The notes: a model not told the origin generated them from the sequence alone. A DNA stretch of 64,000 nt from Phycisphaerae bacterium (GCA_035275405.1 DATEMU010000008.1:1-64000), one strand, 5' to 3'. Counted from the first letter of the stretch, positions 1 to 9,067 are shown. Numbers and translations are program-made.

Positions 1-1492
1 CAATCAGCCGCGAATACACGAGGGTGGTATCCGCCCAGAGCTGGCCGAGCCAGGCGGACGCGTCGAGGTTGACGTCGGACACGGCGATCAGGAGCGTGGG
101 CATTTTCTCGCTACAGCGTTGGACGTTTGCCAGGGCCAGGATCAAATCGACATCATTCGCGGTCAAGCCCCTATGCTCGGGTCTGACCGGGTCGGCCGCC
201 TGGAGCAGGAGCGGATGTGATTCGTCGCCGCGGGCGCGCAGGAGGAAAATCGCCATTTTCCGCTCGCTGGTGCCCAGGATCGCCTCCAGGTTCATGTGCG
301 AATCACGCGGCAGGCCGAGATAACGGGACATGGTGATGTCGTTGCCGTCCCGGTTCACGCCCTCGTTCCAGAACTGACAGAACTCATCGCCGGAGAAGCG
401 TAACCGCGCGTCGTTCGTTCCCAGGTAGATGTGGTTCACGCCGCGGCGAAGCTGCTGAAGGCGAAGATACTGCGCGAGTATGACCGGCGGCGACGCGCGG
501 TCGGATAACGGCATTCCGTCGCACGCGGCCTGGATCGTCGCCCAATAGGAGCGTACGTCCAATCCCGCCACGTACATCGGCGCCAGGAGGATCGGGGTCT
601 TGTTGCGGCCGTAACGCCCCGAGACTTCGCTGGGCAATTCCAGGACGAGATTCCCGTCGCGCTCGCCGAGTTCCTTGAGGGGCCCGGCATTGGCAAAGAC
701 GACCCTTCGCGCCGATCGCGGCGTCAGCTCGTGCAGTTTGACGGTTTCTTCTGTGATGCCGCTTCGGGAGAACTCCATGAAGAGCGTGTTTTCGATCGTG
801 GCATCCGCCAGCAGCGTGGCCACTTCCTTGGGCGAATTGGCGAGCAGCCACGTCGTGTGGCGATTCGGTCGCTGATTCGCCAGCGCCGCGACAAAGTAGT
901 TGAACTGCTCGTTCGCCCCGATGCCGCTGTTGACCAGGTATTTCGGCGGCGTTTTTCCGAAATGCTTCCGCACATATTCGTCGATCTTTGGTGCGTCCGT
1001 GGTGAGAAATCGATCTGCATAGGCCGCGGGTCTTTCGCGATACAGGACGCCGAGCACATCCTTCTGGGCAGTGGGCAAAAAGGCCTCGAGAATCGTCTTG
1101 ACGGAGTCTTGTAGTTCGCCAGAGGCCGTGACGGGGTCGTTAAACATGGGATTCCAGGCGCGAATCGAAATGGCGTCCCTTGCCAATCGGAGAATCGGCG
1201 TCATACACAGCGGCGGGCCCTGCACCTCCTCTCGACGTGCGGCGCTTTCCCCGCTTTGCAGGCGGGCCAGGAGGGACCCGAAGCCATGCTGTTCCAAGAC
1301 AGACCGGGCCTCTTCCGGCGAGGTTCGCCATACTTCGGCGAGGTTGTCGACAAGCTTTTGTGGTGAAATCGCCCCACCCAGGGCATCGTCTATCCGCGCC
1401 GGATTGGCAGGCTCGACGCCGAACTTTCGAGCGGCGGCTTCGGACGCCCGGGCCAGGCGATCGGCGATTGAATCACTCTCCGGAGTTGCCAT
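1..1492 (-). CDS. Divergent phosphoglucose isomerase-like SIS protein (partial, 3' end missing)
   Basis: An uninterrupted minus-strand frame starts at the ATG at 1492 and runs off the left edge, giving 497 residues without a stop. Three landmarks align in order with glucose-6-phosphate isomerase: FSRSGITEET near residue 240 (the sugar-phosphate-binding SIS loop), SGRYGRNKTPILLAP near 290 (family motif GGRFS..SPVGLLP), and QFWNEG near 372 followed by DSHMNLE (family QLWAESLGK and TDQHSQLQ). The active-site Glu and His appear kept, but several Gly and Lys positions are changed. It would interconvert glucose-6-phosphate and fructose-6-phosphate, or act on a related sugar phosphate. It lies 29 bases after the glycosyltransferase stop, so the two probably share a transcript. 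The family assignment is from motifs only; a non-catalytic or altered-substrate paralogue is possible. Confidence 0.55.
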   Translation of the reverse strand, partial: MATPESDSIADRLARASEAAARKFGVEPANPARIDDALGGAISPQKLVDNLAEVWRTSPEEARSVLEQHGFGSLLARLQSGESAARREEVQGPPLCMTPILRLARDAISIRAWNPMFNDPVTASGELQDSVKTILEAFLPTAQKDVLGVLYRERPAAYADRFLTTDAPKIDEYVRKHFGKTPPKYLVNSGIGANEQFNYFVAALANQRPNRHTTWLLANSPKEVATLLADATIENTLFMEFSRSGITEETVKLHELTPRSARRVVFANAGPLKELGERDGNLVLELPSEVSGRYGRNKTPILLAPMYVAGLDVRSYWATIQAACDGMPLSDRASPPVILAQYLRLQQLRRGVNHIYLGTNDARLRFSGDEFCQFWNEGVNRDGNDITMSRYLGLPRDSHMNLEAILGTSERKMAIFLLRARGDESHPLLLQAADPVRPEHRGLTANDVDLILALANVQRCSEKMPTLLIAVSDVNLDASAWLGQLWADTTLVYSRLI

Positions 1493-1521
1493 CGATCACA
1501 CCCCAATCGTTCGAAGTACAT

Positions 1522-2451
1522 CTATCTACGACGCCGCAACAGCGAATCGAGTTCGAGAAAACGAAAGTTAATGAGCTGCACGATCACGCCGATGCTCGCC
1601 GCCACAAGGCTCATGGCCATGAAGGTCGTCGCCAGCACAATCAGCGACATTCGCAGGGTGGAATCCTGCGGAAGCGTCCCCCAGAAGACGCCCGCAGCAC
1701 AGCCGCACGCCGCCAGGAAAAACAGGATGGCCAGCAGCCCAAAAAACGTCAACGGTTTGTAGGAGCGGAACAGGCTGAGAATCTTGAAGATAACTCGAAG
1801 ACCGTCGTGAAACGTATTGAGCTTCGACGCGCTTCCCTCCGGTCGTCCGCGATAATCGACGGGTACTTCACGGATGACCCATTTCCGATAGAGGCACTGG
1901 ATCGTCATTTCCGTCTCGATGTCGAATCCGTAGGCGATAACCGGGAGATTGAGTGCCGTGGCGCGCGTAAAGGCGCGATAACCGCTCATGATATCCTGGA
2001 GCCGGGAGCCGAAGATACGATTGATCATGGTGCGGACGAGCCAGTTTCCCAGGACGTGAAACCGGCGATAGGCGTCGGCCTGATCGACGGCCTCGCGCCG
2101 GCCGACGGCCATGTCGGCCTCCCCATTCATGACCGGGCGGAGCAATTCGCGGACGCGCTCCGGCGGGTAGGTATCATCGCCATCCACCATGACGTAGTAG
2201 TCCGCCTCGACCTGGTCGAACATGGCCGCGACGACATGGCCCTTGCCTTGCTTCTTTTCATGAAGCACCGTCGCGCCGGCGCTGCGGGCGATCTCCCCCG
2301 TTCCATCCGTGCTGTTGTTGTCAAAGACATGGATGGCGGCCTCGGGGATCTCGCGCCGAAAATCGGCCACGACCTTGGCAATAGTCCTTGATTCGTTGTA
2401 GCACGGGATCAAGACGGCGATCCGCGCGGCAGTGTGTGGAGGGTCCGGCAT
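1522..2451 (-). CDS. Family 2 glycosyltransferase with two C-terminal membrane helices
   Basis: This 309-residue protein has a GT-A fold transferase domain: IPCYNES at residues 15-21, DNNSTDGT near 44-51, and the metal/nucleotide-binding MVDGDD at 88-93. Two hydrophobic segments follow at about 234-257 and 268-293. The layout matches the dolichol-phosphate-mannose synthase or polyprenyl-phosphate glycosyltransferase class, which transfers a sugar from a nucleotide to a lipid phosphate at the inner membrane. The donor sugar cannot be read from the sequence. It is the first gene of a minus-strand pair with the isomerase-like gene and is divergent from kdsA, with about 140 bases between their starts that must hold both promoters. 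Confidence 0.85.
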   Translation of the reverse strand: MPDPPHTAARIAVLIPCYNESRTIAKVVADFRREIPEAAIHVFDNNSTDGTGEIARSAGATVLHEKKQGKGHVVAAMFDQVEADYYVMVDGDDTYPPERVRELLRPVMNGEADMAVGRREAVDQADAYRRFHVLGNWLVRTMINRIFGSRLQDIMSGYRAFTRATALNLPVIAYGFDIETEMTIQCLYRKWVIREVPVDYRGRPEGSASKLNTFHDGLRVIFKILSLFRSYKPLTFFGLLAILFFLAACGCAAGVFWGTLPQDSTLRMSLIVLATTFMAMSLVAASIGVIVQLINFRFLELDSLLRRRR

Positions 2452-2591
2452 CCTTCAGTCCTTACCCGCGGCGTTATACCAGAAACACGCGTTTCGACTA
2501 CCGGTCGGCGACGGGTGGAGTTTGCCTGGACCGATGAGCGGAGTTATGGTCTCATGTTCCCGCGGGGTACGCCGCGCTGGATGTTCAGACC

Positions 2592-3413
2592 ATGCCGCAC
2601 GATTGCGTAGATATCGGCCCGTTCACCATCGGACAAGACCGGCCCCTCGCGCTCATCGCGGGCCCGTGCATCATCGAGTCCACCGAACACTGCCTCAGGA
2701 TGGCAGACGCCGTCGCCGGGATTTGCCGCTCGCTCAAGATGCCCTATGTGTTTAAGTGCAGCTTTGACAAGGCCAATCGCACGAGTGTCAAGGGTTTTCG
2801 CGGCCCGGGGATGCAGGCGGGGCTCAAGACGCTGGCGGAGGTGCGCACGAAGGTCGGCGTGCCGATTGTCACGGATATCCACATCGAATCGCAGGCCGCG
2901 CCGGCGGCAGAGGTCTGCGACATCCTCCAAATCCCGGCCTTCCTGTGTCGGCAGACGGATCTCATCGCCGCGGCAGGACGGACGGGAAAGCCGGTAAACC
3001 TCAAGAAGGGGCAATTCATGGCCCCGGAGCAGATGGCCCAGGCCGTCGAAAAAGTCCGCGAAACCGGTAACCGCCGGGTCCTGTTAACGGAGCGCGGCAC
3101 GTTTTTCGGTTACGGTCACCTGGTTAACGACTTCACCGCGATTCCCACGATGCGCGAGATCGCCCCCGTTGTCTTCGACGCGACGCATAGCTGCCAGATC
3201 CCCGGCGGACTCGGCGATCAATCCGGGGGCCTGAGGCACTTTGTCCCGTTGCTGGCGCGATGCGGCGTCGCGGCCGGCGCCGACGCACTGTTTCTTGAGG
3301 TTCACGATCAGCCGGATCGGGCTAAATCGGATGCCGCCACCGTGTATCCGCTCAATCAACTGGAATCACTGCTCACGACATGTTTGCGGATACGCGAGTC
3401 GCTGAGTCGTTGA
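2592..3413 (+). CDS. kdsA: 3-deoxy-8-phosphooctulonate (Kdo-8-P) synthase, metal-dependent type
   Basis: The enzyme condenses phosphoenolpyruvate with arabinose-5-phosphate to Kdo-8-phosphate, the precursor of the Kdo that links lipid A to the LPS core. The 273-residue protein has the normal family length. AGPCIIES sits at 23-30 and KCSFDKANRTS at 55-65. The likely metal ligands Cys26, His199 (in DATHS), Glu236 and Asp247 are all present. Cys at position 26 marks the metal-dependent class; the E. coli-type enzyme has Asn there. Kdo synthesis fits the lipid A and core genes at 25-31 kb and 42-48 kb. The ATG at 2592 gives the full conserved N terminus. Confidence 0.95.
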   Translation: MPHDCVDIGPFTIGQDRPLALIAGPCIIESTEHCLRMADAVAGICRSLKMPYVFKCSFDKANRTSVKGFRGPGMQAGLKTLAEVRTKVGVPIVTDIHIESQAAPAAEVCDILQIPAFLCRQTDLIAAAGRTGKPVNLKKGQFMAPEQMAQAVEKVRETGNRRVLLTERGTFFGYGHLVNDFTAIPTMREIAPVVFDATHSCQIPGGLGDQSGGLRHFVPLLARCGVAAGADALFLEVHDQPDRAKSDAATVYPLNQLESLLTTCLRIRESLSR

Positions 3414-3500
3414 CGCTGGCGGGCCGGCCGCTTAGAGTTGTTCACGTCGAACGTGAGAGGACCACGGATTTCTTGGCCAGACGGGGCTTTTTGTAACACT

Positions 3501-3692
3501 ATGATTAGCAATGATTTACTTGAGATATTGGTATGCGCGGCTTGCAAAAAGCCCCTTCAGCCCCAGGACGCGCAACCCGGCGAAAAAGTGGACGGATGGT
3601 TGCTTTGTACGGGCTGCGGGCTGAAATACCCGATCCGCGACAATATTCCCATCATGTTGATCGAAGAAGCCGTCGCCACGCGTCCGCAATAA
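3501..3692 (+). CDS. Trm112/UPF0434-family zinc-ribbon protein
   Basis: This 63-residue protein begins at the ATG at 3501. A frame extension upstream to 3438 adds non-conserved residues, so the shorter form is chosen. It has the family N terminus (LLEILVCAACKKPL) and two CxxC pairs, Cys12/Cys15 and Cys36/Cys39, followed by YPIRDNIPIMLIEEA, the hallmark ending of the YcaR/Trm112-like family. Eukaryotic Trm112 is a methyltransferase activator. Bacterial members are small zinc-binding proteins often found near lipid A or Kdo genes, which fits the kdsA neighbour. No clear Shine-Dalgarno sequence precedes it. Confidence 0.85.
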   Translation: MISNDLLEILVCAACKKPLQPQDAQPGEKVDGWLLCTGCGLKYPIRDNIPIMLIEEAVATRPQ

Positions 3693-3732
3693 ATTTCCCT
3701 GTCAGGGCAATACCTTACACCGCCTACACACC

Positions 3733-4491
3733 ATGTTTGCCATCATCTCCGATATTCATTCCAACCTCGAAGCCCTGAAGACGGTCCTGGCGGATATTGA
3801 TCAGCGCGAGATCAAGACCATTTATTGCCTCGGCGACATCATCGGCTACGGCCCCGATCCGGGGGAGTGCCTGGATCTCGTCGCGAAGCGGGCCACGTGG
3901 AGCCTGTGCGGCAACCACGATCACGCTGTCTTTTACGAGCCGGCGAATTTTAATCACGCCGCCGAGAAGGCGGCTTTCTGGACACGCACGAACCTGGAGG
4001 AAGAGTCCGATGTCCAGAAGCGCAACGGCCGATGGCGTTTCCTGGGTTCGCTCTCCCCGCGAAACGTGATGGACGGGCTGCTCTTCGTACACGGGTCGCC
4101 GCGCAAGCCGATCAACGAGTATCTTTTCCCGGACGACGTCTTCAGCTCGCCGCAGAAGCTCATGGCAAATTTTGAGCGGATGGAGCAGATGACCTGCTTT
4201 TGCGGGCATACGCACGTCCCCGGCGTGTTTGTCGATGATCCCTACTTCGAGCCGCCGGACGAACTCGGCGACGATCACACGTTCACCATCGGCGACGAAA
4301 AAGTAATTATCAACGTCGGCTCCGTCGGTCAGCCGCGCGACCGGGATCCCCGCGCGGCGTATGTGATCGTCGACGACGATCAGGTACAGTTCATCCGCGT
4401 CGAGTACAACATTGATGTGACCGCACGAAAGATCAAGGCCAATCCCAATCTGGATGATTTCCTCGGCGCCCGACTGTACGAGGGCAAATGA
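3733..4491 (+). CDS. Calcineurin-like metallophosphoesterase (YfcE-type)
   Basis: The 252-residue protein carries the full binuclear metal-site signature of the family: SDIH at 6-9, GDIIGYG at 34-40, GNHDH at 60-64, a His in VHGS at 120-122 and GHTH at 158-161. The later VGSVGQPRDRDPRAAY block is typical of the YfcE/MJ0936-like phosphodiesterase group. No signal peptide or membrane segment is seen, so it is cytosolic. The substrate is unknown; small phosphodiesters or nucleotides are usual. It starts 40 bases after the Trm112-like gene and ends 62 bases before yidC, so it is probably part of the same transcription unit. Confidence 0.88.
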   Translation: MFAIISDIHSNLEALKTVLADIDQREIKTIYCLGDIIGYGPDPGECLDLVAKRATWSLCGNHDHAVFYEPANFNHAAEKAAFWTRTNLEEESDVQKRNGRWRFLGSLSPRNVMDGLLFVHGSPRKPINEYLFPDDVFSSPQKLMANFERMEQMTCFCGHTHVPGVFVDDPYFEPPDELGDDHTFTIGDEKVIINVGSVGQPRDRDPRAAYVIVDDDQVQFIRVEYNIDVTARKIKANPNLDDFLGARLYEGK

Positions 4492-4553
4492 GGAGACCTC
4501 CGCCCTGTTCAGAGCGGTGATCCACGGCGACGATCAGAGGCCCGAGCCAATTC

Positions 4554-6701
4554 ATGGAACCACAGACCAAACGAACCCTCATCGCCACGCTCGTCTGCCT
4601 GCTGATTCTCGTCGGCTGGTTCCAGTTGCAGACGATTCTCTACCCGCCCCCTCAACCGGCTCCTGCGTCGTCCGCGCCGGCGATCGCAGCCGGGCCGGCA
4701 AGCCCGACAACGATGACCGCCGATGTTTCCGTCCCGACCGAACCGGCGACAAAGACCTCATCGGGCACGGCCGGTTTCACCACGGATAGCAAAGGCCCGG
4801 TCGAAACAGTGACACTGGGCGACGACCGGGAGGACAAAAAATCCACCGGATTTGTCAATCCCTATGAGATGGCGGTCGTCGTGACCACCCGGGGCGCGGG
4901 CGTGGAATCCGTTCGGTTGTCGCGCCATCGCAATCATGTTCCCAAAGACAAGAAAAATCCGGATCACGATCCGTACGATCTGCTCCGCGCTGTGGAGGAC
5001 AACGGTAGAGGGATGCCGCTGGCCTCCTTTGTGACGGAACGGGCGCTTCTGGTCGAAGACAAACAGACCGTGGAGCTGTCCGACGTGAACTGGTCGCTCC
5101 AGCGGCGCGACGACGAGACCGGCCAGGCGGTCGAGTTAAGCACCGTCATAAAAAGCGGAGGCGAACCCGTGCTCCGGCTGACGCGCACCTATCGCCTGGC
5201 CAAAGGTGCGTATCACCTTGACCTGGGTCTGACGATCGACAACCTCTCCCGCGAACCGCGCAGCGTGATCATCACGCAACGAGGTCCGATCGGCTTGAAG
5301 AACGACGACCCGCAGCGCGAGTTTCGTCGAATCGTCAGCGCCGTCATCGAGGAAGGCGGCCGAATCGTCGACGGCGAAACCGCGATGCGCAAAGACGTCC
5401 TCAAGGCGGAGAATGCCTCCAAAGAGTTGAAGTTGATTGAAGGCCAGCACACGGCGTGGTCCGCGCTGGGCAGCAAGTATTTTGTGTGCATCGTCGCGCC
5501 CTTACCGGCGGCTTCCGCTCAAGCGCCTTATCCAGAGTACCTCGTCAAGACGCAGGGGCGCACGTATTTGGACCTTCCCGACCCCGCCGATGATTTGAGC
5601 TTCGAACAGGTCCTCGCCCCGCCAAGGATCGCCCCGAAACAAACGATCACCCTTCCGATGCAGGCGTTTTGCGGCCCGAAGAGCGACAGTCTTTTTGAGC
5701 GACTGCCCGAGGCCCGCGAGCGGGCCTACGGCATCGTGCGGCATGCCGACCAATCCGGCTGCACCTTTCACGTGATCCAGGTGGCGATGCTCTGGTTGCT
5801 CACCGCGGCCCACAAGGTCGTCGGCAATTACGGTGTGGCCATTATTATTCTTGTCCTCATCGTCCGGCTGATTCTGCACCCGGTCACCAAGCGCGGGCAG
5901 ATCAACATGATGAAGATGCAGAAGGGCATGGCCCAGCTCAAGCCGAAGATGGAGGCTCTGCAGGAACAATACAAAAACGACAAGCAGAAGCTCAACGAAG
6001 AGGTGATGAAACTGTATCGCGAGGAAGGCATCAACCCGGCCAGCCAGATGCTGGGGTGCCTGCCCATGTTTCTCCAGATGCCCATCTGGGTCGCGCTGTG
6101 GACGACACTCAATACCAACGTGGAACTGCGCCATCGGCCCTTCTTCTGGTGGATTAATGATCTTTCCTCGCCTGATGCGCTGTATCAGCCGTCGCCGCCG
6201 TGGGACATTCACATCCCGCTGATTGGGGCCATGACGGGCACGATTCACGCGTTCAACCTGCTGCCCATCATCATGACCATCACCATGTATGCGCAGCAGA
6301 AGTTCATGCAGAAGCTCACCAAGCCGGACAAGCCGCCGCCTCCCAAGCTCGACGCAGAGGGCCGACCGCTGCCCGACCCCATGGTTCAACAGCAGAAGAT
6401 GATGTCGTTCATGATGTTGTTCTTCGGGCTTCTTTTCTATAACTTCCCCAGCGGCCTGAATCTCTACATCCTTTCCAGCAACCTGCTGGGTATGTTGGAG
6501 CAGTATCGAATCAAGAAGCACATCCGCGAGCGGGATGCGCGTGGGGAATTTGAAATTAAGAAAAAGGAGACGGCCGCCCTGGGTGACGGCAAGCCCTCGT
6601 TTCTGGAACGGCTAGCCAAGAAGGCCGAAGATGCCCGTCTGGCGCAGTCCGGTCGCAAGCCGGAGAAACCGAAGAAACAGCGGAAGCAGCCGCGGTTCTA
6701 A
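4554..6701 (+). CDS. yidC: Membrane protein insertase YidC
   Basis: This is a 715-residue YidC of the Gram-negative type. It has an N-terminal anchor helix at about 8-28, a Pro/Ala-rich linker, a large periplasmic beta domain (about 80-390), and the Oxa1-like insertase core from about 403. The core contains the hydrophilic-groove Arg in LIVRLILHPVTKRGQ (near 438), a long cytoplasmic coiled hairpin (MKMQKGMAQLKPKMEALQ onward), and GINPASQMLGCLPMFLQMP. The C terminus is strongly basic (KKPEKPKKQRKQPRF-like), as in proteins that contact ribosomes. It inserts inner-membrane proteins alone or with SecYEG. None of rpmH, rnpA or mnmE, which commonly neighbour yidC, is next to it here. Confidence 0.96.
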   Translation: MEPQTKRTLIATLVCLLILVGWFQLQTILYPPPQPAPASSAPAIAAGPASPTTMTADVSVPTEPATKTSSGTAGFTTDSKGPVETVTLGDDREDKKSTGFVNPYEMAVVVTTRGAGVESVRLSRHRNHVPKDKKNPDHDPYDLLRAVEDNGRGMPLASFVTERALLVEDKQTVELSDVNWSLQRRDDETGQAVELSTVIKSGGEPVLRLTRTYRLAKGAYHLDLGLTIDNLSREPRSVIITQRGPIGLKNDDPQREFRRIVSAVIEEGGRIVDGETAMRKDVLKAENASKELKLIEGQHTAWSALGSKYFVCIVAPLPAASAQAPYPEYLVKTQGRTYLDLPDPADDLSFEQVLAPPRIAPKQTITLPMQAFCGPKSDSLFERLPEARERAYGIVRHADQSGCTFHVIQVAMLWLLTAAHKVVGNYGVAIIILVLIVRLILHPVTKRGQINMMKMQKGMAQLKPKMEALQEQYKNDKQKLNEEVMKLYREEGINPASQMLGCLPMFLQMPIWVALWTTLNTNVELRHRPFFWWINDLSSPDALYQPSPPWDIHIPLIGAMTGTIHAFNLLPIIMTITMYAQQKFMQKLTKPDKPPPPKLDAEGRPLPDPMVQQQKMMSFMMLFFGLLFYNFPSGLNLYILSSNLLGMLEQYRIKKHIRERDARGEFEIKKKETAALGDGKPSFLERLAKKAEDARLAQSGRKPEKPKKQRKQPRF

Positions 6702-6704
6702 GCG

Positions 6705-7298
6705 ATGCGAATCGAACCTCAGGCCCCCGCCGACCCCCCATCGCCCCCCTCTCCTCCGCCGCGGGCGTTCTGCCACGCGACCGGATTCATCTATCAGTCC
6801 GTCGGTTTCTTGATGGCCCTGTCCACGTGTTGCTGGTGGTCGTTCACGGGGCTGACCCAGGACGAGTTGCGGCCCACGGAAGCGGGCCGCCAGGTCGTGG
6901 AGGTCGCGAAAGACTCGGCACCCGCTCAGCGTTGGGCCTTGGCGGCCGTGTGCGTCAACTTTATTGGCGGCCTGTGGCTCGTGGCCCTGGGAATGGGCCT
7001 GCAGAATGATCGATTCCGAAGCGGCCGACCGGCCAAATGGACAACGGGATTCGCGACGCTGTTCTTCGTGGCCTATCTGGGAATGTCGCTCTTTGCCTGG
7101 CAAGCGTCGGTCGCGCGGAGTGTCACCACCGGCGTGCTGGCCGCGATCTGGGGCATTCTTTTCGTCTTGGGTGGAGTGAGCGCGGAGGAATTGCGCCGAA
7201 ATCCGCCTACACCGCGCCCGAGCAAGTGGACTCCACGCGATGAGGATGATCTGCGAAAAGCGCTTTCGCCTCGCTCACCAGATAAAACGAACCCGTAA
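6705..7298 (+). CDS. Small four-helix membrane protein, function unknown
   Basis: The 197-residue protein starts 3 bases after the yidC stop, so the two are very likely co-transcribed. The N terminus is Pro-rich and cytoplasmic-looking. About four hydrophobic segments follow, near 27-47, 80-100, 113-131 and 140-158, then a charged Pro-rich tail. I do not recognise a family. The last 92 bases overlap the 3' end of folC on the opposite strand, so the polar tail may be non-conserved. Tight linkage to yidC suggests a membrane-related role, but that is inference from position only. Confidence 0.6.
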   Translation: MRIEPQAPADPPSPPSPPPRAFCHATGFIYQSVGFLMALSTCCWWSFTGLTQDELRPTEAGRQVVEVAKDSAPAQRWALAAVCVNFIGGLWLVALGMGLQNDRFRSGRPAKWTTGFATLFFVAYLGMSLFAWQASVARSVTTGVLAAIWGILFVLGGVSAEELRRNPPTPRPSKWTPRDEDDLRKALSPRSPDKTNP

Positions 7299-8766
7299 TG
7301 CAGATCAGATCGTCGCGGGTGATCGCCTTTTGCGCGGTTTCCAGGGCCTGCGAAAGGCTGCTCGACACCTGGGCCATGCGGCTGTTCCCGCTGATTTCCG
7401 CGAAGCGCATCGCCAGTTCGCGCGCCTCCGCCCCGCGGGAATTCTCCAGATTCGTAAAGATGACCTTGTCGGCGCCCAGCTGAATTTGCCGCAACATGCC
7501 GTCGATGTCCTTGTCGGTGCAGCACCCGAAAATGACCACCGTGGTCTCGCAGGGCACGTTCTGGCCGATCGCCCGCATCAACGCTTCGATGCTCGCGGCA
7601 TTGTGCGCGGCGTCCACAAGGACCCGCGGCTCGTCGCAGATCATCTCCATGCGGCCTTGCAGCTTGACCTTCGAAAGGCCCGCGATCGCCGCCTCGTCGT
7701 CGATCGCGAATCCGCGGCTCTTGAGCTGGTCCAGGATACCGATGGCGACGCCGCAATTCATGGCTTGATGTTCGCCGACCAACGGCACCGCCAGGTGGTC
7801 GAAATGGCTCGTGGGAGTCGTGACGCAAATGCGCGCCTGCGGGCCGGCCGAACGCGACGATTCGAACCGGTAACTTAATTCAATCTGATCGCCCGACTCT
7901 GTGCCGGCGAAGAACACCGGCGACTTGGTCTTCTCCGCCGCCTTGCGCAGGACATTCTTCACATTCTTCGGCTGCGGGGCACAGACGACCGGAACATGGT
8001 CTTTGAAGATCCCGGCCTTTTCCTCGGCGATCTCCTCCAATGTCCCGCCCAGTTGGGCCATGTGGTCATAACTGATATTCGTTATGCCGCAAACTTCCGG
8101 TCGCAGGACGTTGGTGGCGTCCAACCGGCCGCCCAGCCCCACTTCCACGATGGCGACGTCGATCTTCTTTTCTCGAAAGTACCAAAAGGCGGCGGCCGTT
8201 AGTATCTCAAAATAGGTCGGAGCGTCGGTCTTATAGCGCCGGGAGACGTCCGCAACCGCTCCGATGGCGCGCGCAAATCCCGCTTCAGAAATGGATTCGC
8301 CGTTGATGACGATCCGCTCGCGGACATCCACAACGTGCGGCGATGTATATAAGCCGATGCGGAGGCCGTTGTTTTGAAGCATGTGGGCCAGCATGGTGGC
8401 CGTCGAGCCCTTTCCCTTGGTGCCACCGATGTGCACGCTGCGAAAGGCGCGGTGCGGGTTACCCAAATCGGCGAGCAGCCTCCGAATCCGCGTCAGGGAG
8501 TATGCCCCCCGGGCCTTCGCGCGATTCGTCGGGGGCCGGCGCTCGTAATTGACGTGCGAGTCAAGGAATTCGATCGCCGCCCGCATCGTGCGGATCGGCT
8601 TTTTTCCAGGGGAGGCCGGCTTCGTTCGTTGCTCGGCTCGGGCCTTTGTGCCTTTCTTCACGAGCTTTCGACTTTGAGCGCGGACCGTGGCAGGCCGGAC
8701 CTTTGGGTCGGCCGACTTAATGGACCGCTGGCGGGTGGAACGGACAATAGTGGCGGTGTGTCCCAT
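7207..8766 (-). CDS. folC: Folylpolyglutamate synthase / dihydrofolate synthase
   Basis: The protein is a Mur-ligase-family ATP-dependent ligase that adds glutamate to folates (FolC) and may also make dihydrofolate. The P-loop region HIGGTKGKGSTA is near residue 113, followed by YTSPHVVDVRERI, VEVGLGGRLDATNV and NISYDH, all diagnostic of FolC. VDAAHNAASIEAL marks the C-terminal domain. At 519 residues it is longer than the usual 420-450 because of a basic, Lys/Arg-rich N-terminal extension of about 58 residues. A later start may therefore be the true one, for example the ATG of MRAAIEFLDSH. The 3' end overlaps the convergent membrane-protein gene by 92 bases. Confidence 0.92.
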   Translation of the reverse strand: MGHTATIVRSTRQRSIKSADPKVRPATVRAQSRKLVKKGTKARAEQRTKPASPGKKPIRTMRAAIEFLDSHVNYERRPPTNRAKARGAYSLTRIRRLLADLGNPHRAFRSVHIGGTKGKGSTATMLAHMLQNNGLRIGLYTSPHVVDVRERIVINGESISEAGFARAIGAVADVSRRYKTDAPTYFEILTAAAFWYFREKKIDVAIVEVGLGGRLDATNVLRPEVCGITNISYDHMAQLGGTLEEIAEEKAGIFKDHVPVVCAPQPKNVKNVLRKAAEKTKSPVFFAGTESGDQIELSYRFESSRSAGPQARICVTTPTSHFDHLAVPLVGEHQAMNCGVAIGILDQLKSRGFAIDDEAAIAGLSKVKLQGRMEMICDEPRVLVDAAHNAASIEALMRAIGQNVPCETTVVIFGCCTDKDIDGMLRQIQLGADKVIFTNLENSRGAEARELAMRFAEISGNSRMAQVSSSLSQALETAQKAITRDDLICITGSFYLVSEAKALFADHPHRVESTCSGAV

Positions 8767-9037
8767 AGGGGGTGCATTCTAACGGCAGAAAGCCCGAATA
8801 TCAAGGAAGAACGGCCGAAAAGCTGCCTCTATCGCCGCCTCCGCAAAATGTAAACATTGTCCTTGAAATAACTTACGGCCGATTGCGGGCAAATGGAGAA
8901 AATATAACATTTACCTAACAAATTTTCGTGCCAAGTATCAAGAACTGCCACCTCTCTCCAACTCGCAGCCCCCTTTCATACGCACCTAAATATCCGCGGG
9001 TTCGGAGGTTGCCCGCAAATAAATCCGGCCTGACGAC
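8767..9037. other. Intergenic region, AT-richer than its surroundings
   Basis: No gene is seen between the divergent folC and bactofilin starts. The stretch 8840-8990 is AT-rich for this genome. It contains a perfect 10-base inverted pair, TTGCGGGCAA at 8883-8892 and TTGCCCGCAA at 9009-9018, 116 bases apart; each copy is followed by AT. These could be two operator half-sites or chance. The folC promoter must lie here, but I could not identify a convincing one. Confidence 0.4.
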
Positions 9038-9067
9038 TTGACGGGCCTTCTACCCTTGCGGGATAGT
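9038..9067 (+). promoter_or_regulatory. Candidate sigma-70 promoter of the bactofilin gene
   Basis: TTGACG at 9038-9043 matches the -35 consensus in five of six bases. GATAGT at 9062-9067 matches the -10 in four of six, with an 18-base spacer. It is followed by the purine-rich GGAAGGGA at 9083-9090 and a GTG start at 9099. The spacing and orientation fit the bactofilin gene well. The call is from consensus only. Confidence 0.5.

Noticed and set aside
1180..2391. Long plus-strand open frame (403 codons) opposite the glycosyltransferase and the PGI-like gene
   Set aside because: Composition is Arg/His/Pro-rich without conserved blocks, while the minus strand encodes clear family motifs.
5502..6521. 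339-codon minus-strand frame inside yidC
   Set aside because: It is the reverse shadow of a well-conserved insertase core with His/Asp-rich low-complexity sequence.
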